From an uncultured bacterium (GTDB lineage Bacteria; Pseudomonadota; Alphaproteobacteria; CAISDR01): a DNA stretch of 6,835 nt. Of the stretch, positions 6,748-6,835 are shown one piece after another. The notes beneath the pieces were generated by a model that saw nothing but the letters and a program-made list of their open reading frames with translations, did not search any database and was not told the origin of the DNA. The DNA lies in contig CAISDR010000004.1 of the NCBI GenBank assembly GCA_903884125.1, positions 1 to 6,835 on the forward strand. The letters are read 5' to 3'. The position numbers and the translations under genes are program-made. Every line of letters starts with the position of its first letter. Within the stretch, counting starts at the first letter, position 1.

Positions 6748-6752
6748 GGAGG
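6748..6752 (+). promoter_or_regulatory. Shine-Dalgarno GGAGG of the right-edge gene
   Basis: GGAGG lies 5 nt before the ATG at 6758 and only 2 nt before the ATG at 6755, so the second of the two adjacent ATGs is the better start. Confidence 0.65.
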
Positions 6753-6757
6753 CAATG

Positions 6758-6835
6758 ATGGTTTTGCACGGGTTTAAGAAATTGACGGGCCTTAAGGCGT
6801 TGGCCATGTCCGTGATGGCACTGATTTTTGCTGCA
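6758..6835 (+). CDS. N-terminus of an exported protein, cut by the right edge
   Basis: Only 26 codons are present. The peptide begins MVLHGFKKLTGLKAL and continues into a hydrophobic segment (MSVMALIFAA) that is still open at the edge. A basic start followed by a hydrophobic core indicates a Sec signal peptide or membrane anchor. The family cannot be recognised from this much. It follows the autotransporter gene on the same strand after 56 bp with no convincing terminator between, so the two may share a transcript, and it may be an envelope partner. The ATG at 6755 in the same frame is an alternative start. Confidence 0.65.
   Translation, partial: MVLHGFKKLTGLKALAMSVMALIFAA

Noticed and set aside
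1..6835. Mobile element, prophage, CRISPR array, tRNA or toxin-antitoxin genes
   Set aside because: No transposase or integrase motifs, direct-repeat arrays, tRNA-like cloverleaf or small paired genes were seen; gene density and composition look like core chromosome.

Overview
This 6.8 kb stretch looks like ordinary chromosomal DNA of a Gram-negative alphaproteobacterium. The EnvZ-type kinase has the helix, HAMP and H-box wording typical of alphaproteobacteria (FLRNQIKPI, VSHDLRTPLTR). There are two outer-membrane beta-barrel proteins ending in phenylalanine and a class A penicillin-binding protein. Base composition is moderately GC-rich. A Rhodospirillales/Thalassospira-like source would fit, but that is only an impression; no rRNA or other definite marker is present.

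Layout from left to right. (1) The 3' end of a plus-strand adenosine deaminase-family gene, cut by the left edge and ending at 351. (2) Three minus-strand genes, read from right to left: a class A penicillin-binding protein (4870 to 2696), an OmpW-family outer-membrane protein (2544 to 1864) and an EnvZ-like sensor histidine kinase (about 1671 to 355). The gaps between them (about 150-190 bp) are large enough for separate promoters. A strong hairpin lies just after ompW, and an imperfect inverted repeat surrounds a possible promoter ahead of the kinase. The kinase and the deaminase converge with only 3 bp between their stop codons. (3) A divergent intergenic region (4871-5099), then a plus-strand autotransporter-type protein (5100-6701) with a very short passenger. 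(4) The start of another plus-strand gene encoding an exported protein (6758 to the right edge), with a clear ribosome binding site.

Most of the genes concern the cell envelope: peptidoglycan synthesis (PBP), outer-membrane barrels (OmpW, autotransporter) and an envelope-type sensor kinase. The kinase has no response-regulator gene beside it in the window, although EnvZ-family kinases usually sit next to ompR. The gaps hold no RNA gene, insertion sequence, CRISPR array or phage gene. No gap between genes exceeds 300 bp. I found no convincing new multi-gene system. The points most worth a second look are the minimal-passenger autotransporter and its exported neighbour, the orphan-looking kinase beside ompW, and the structured DNA at 1707-1801.
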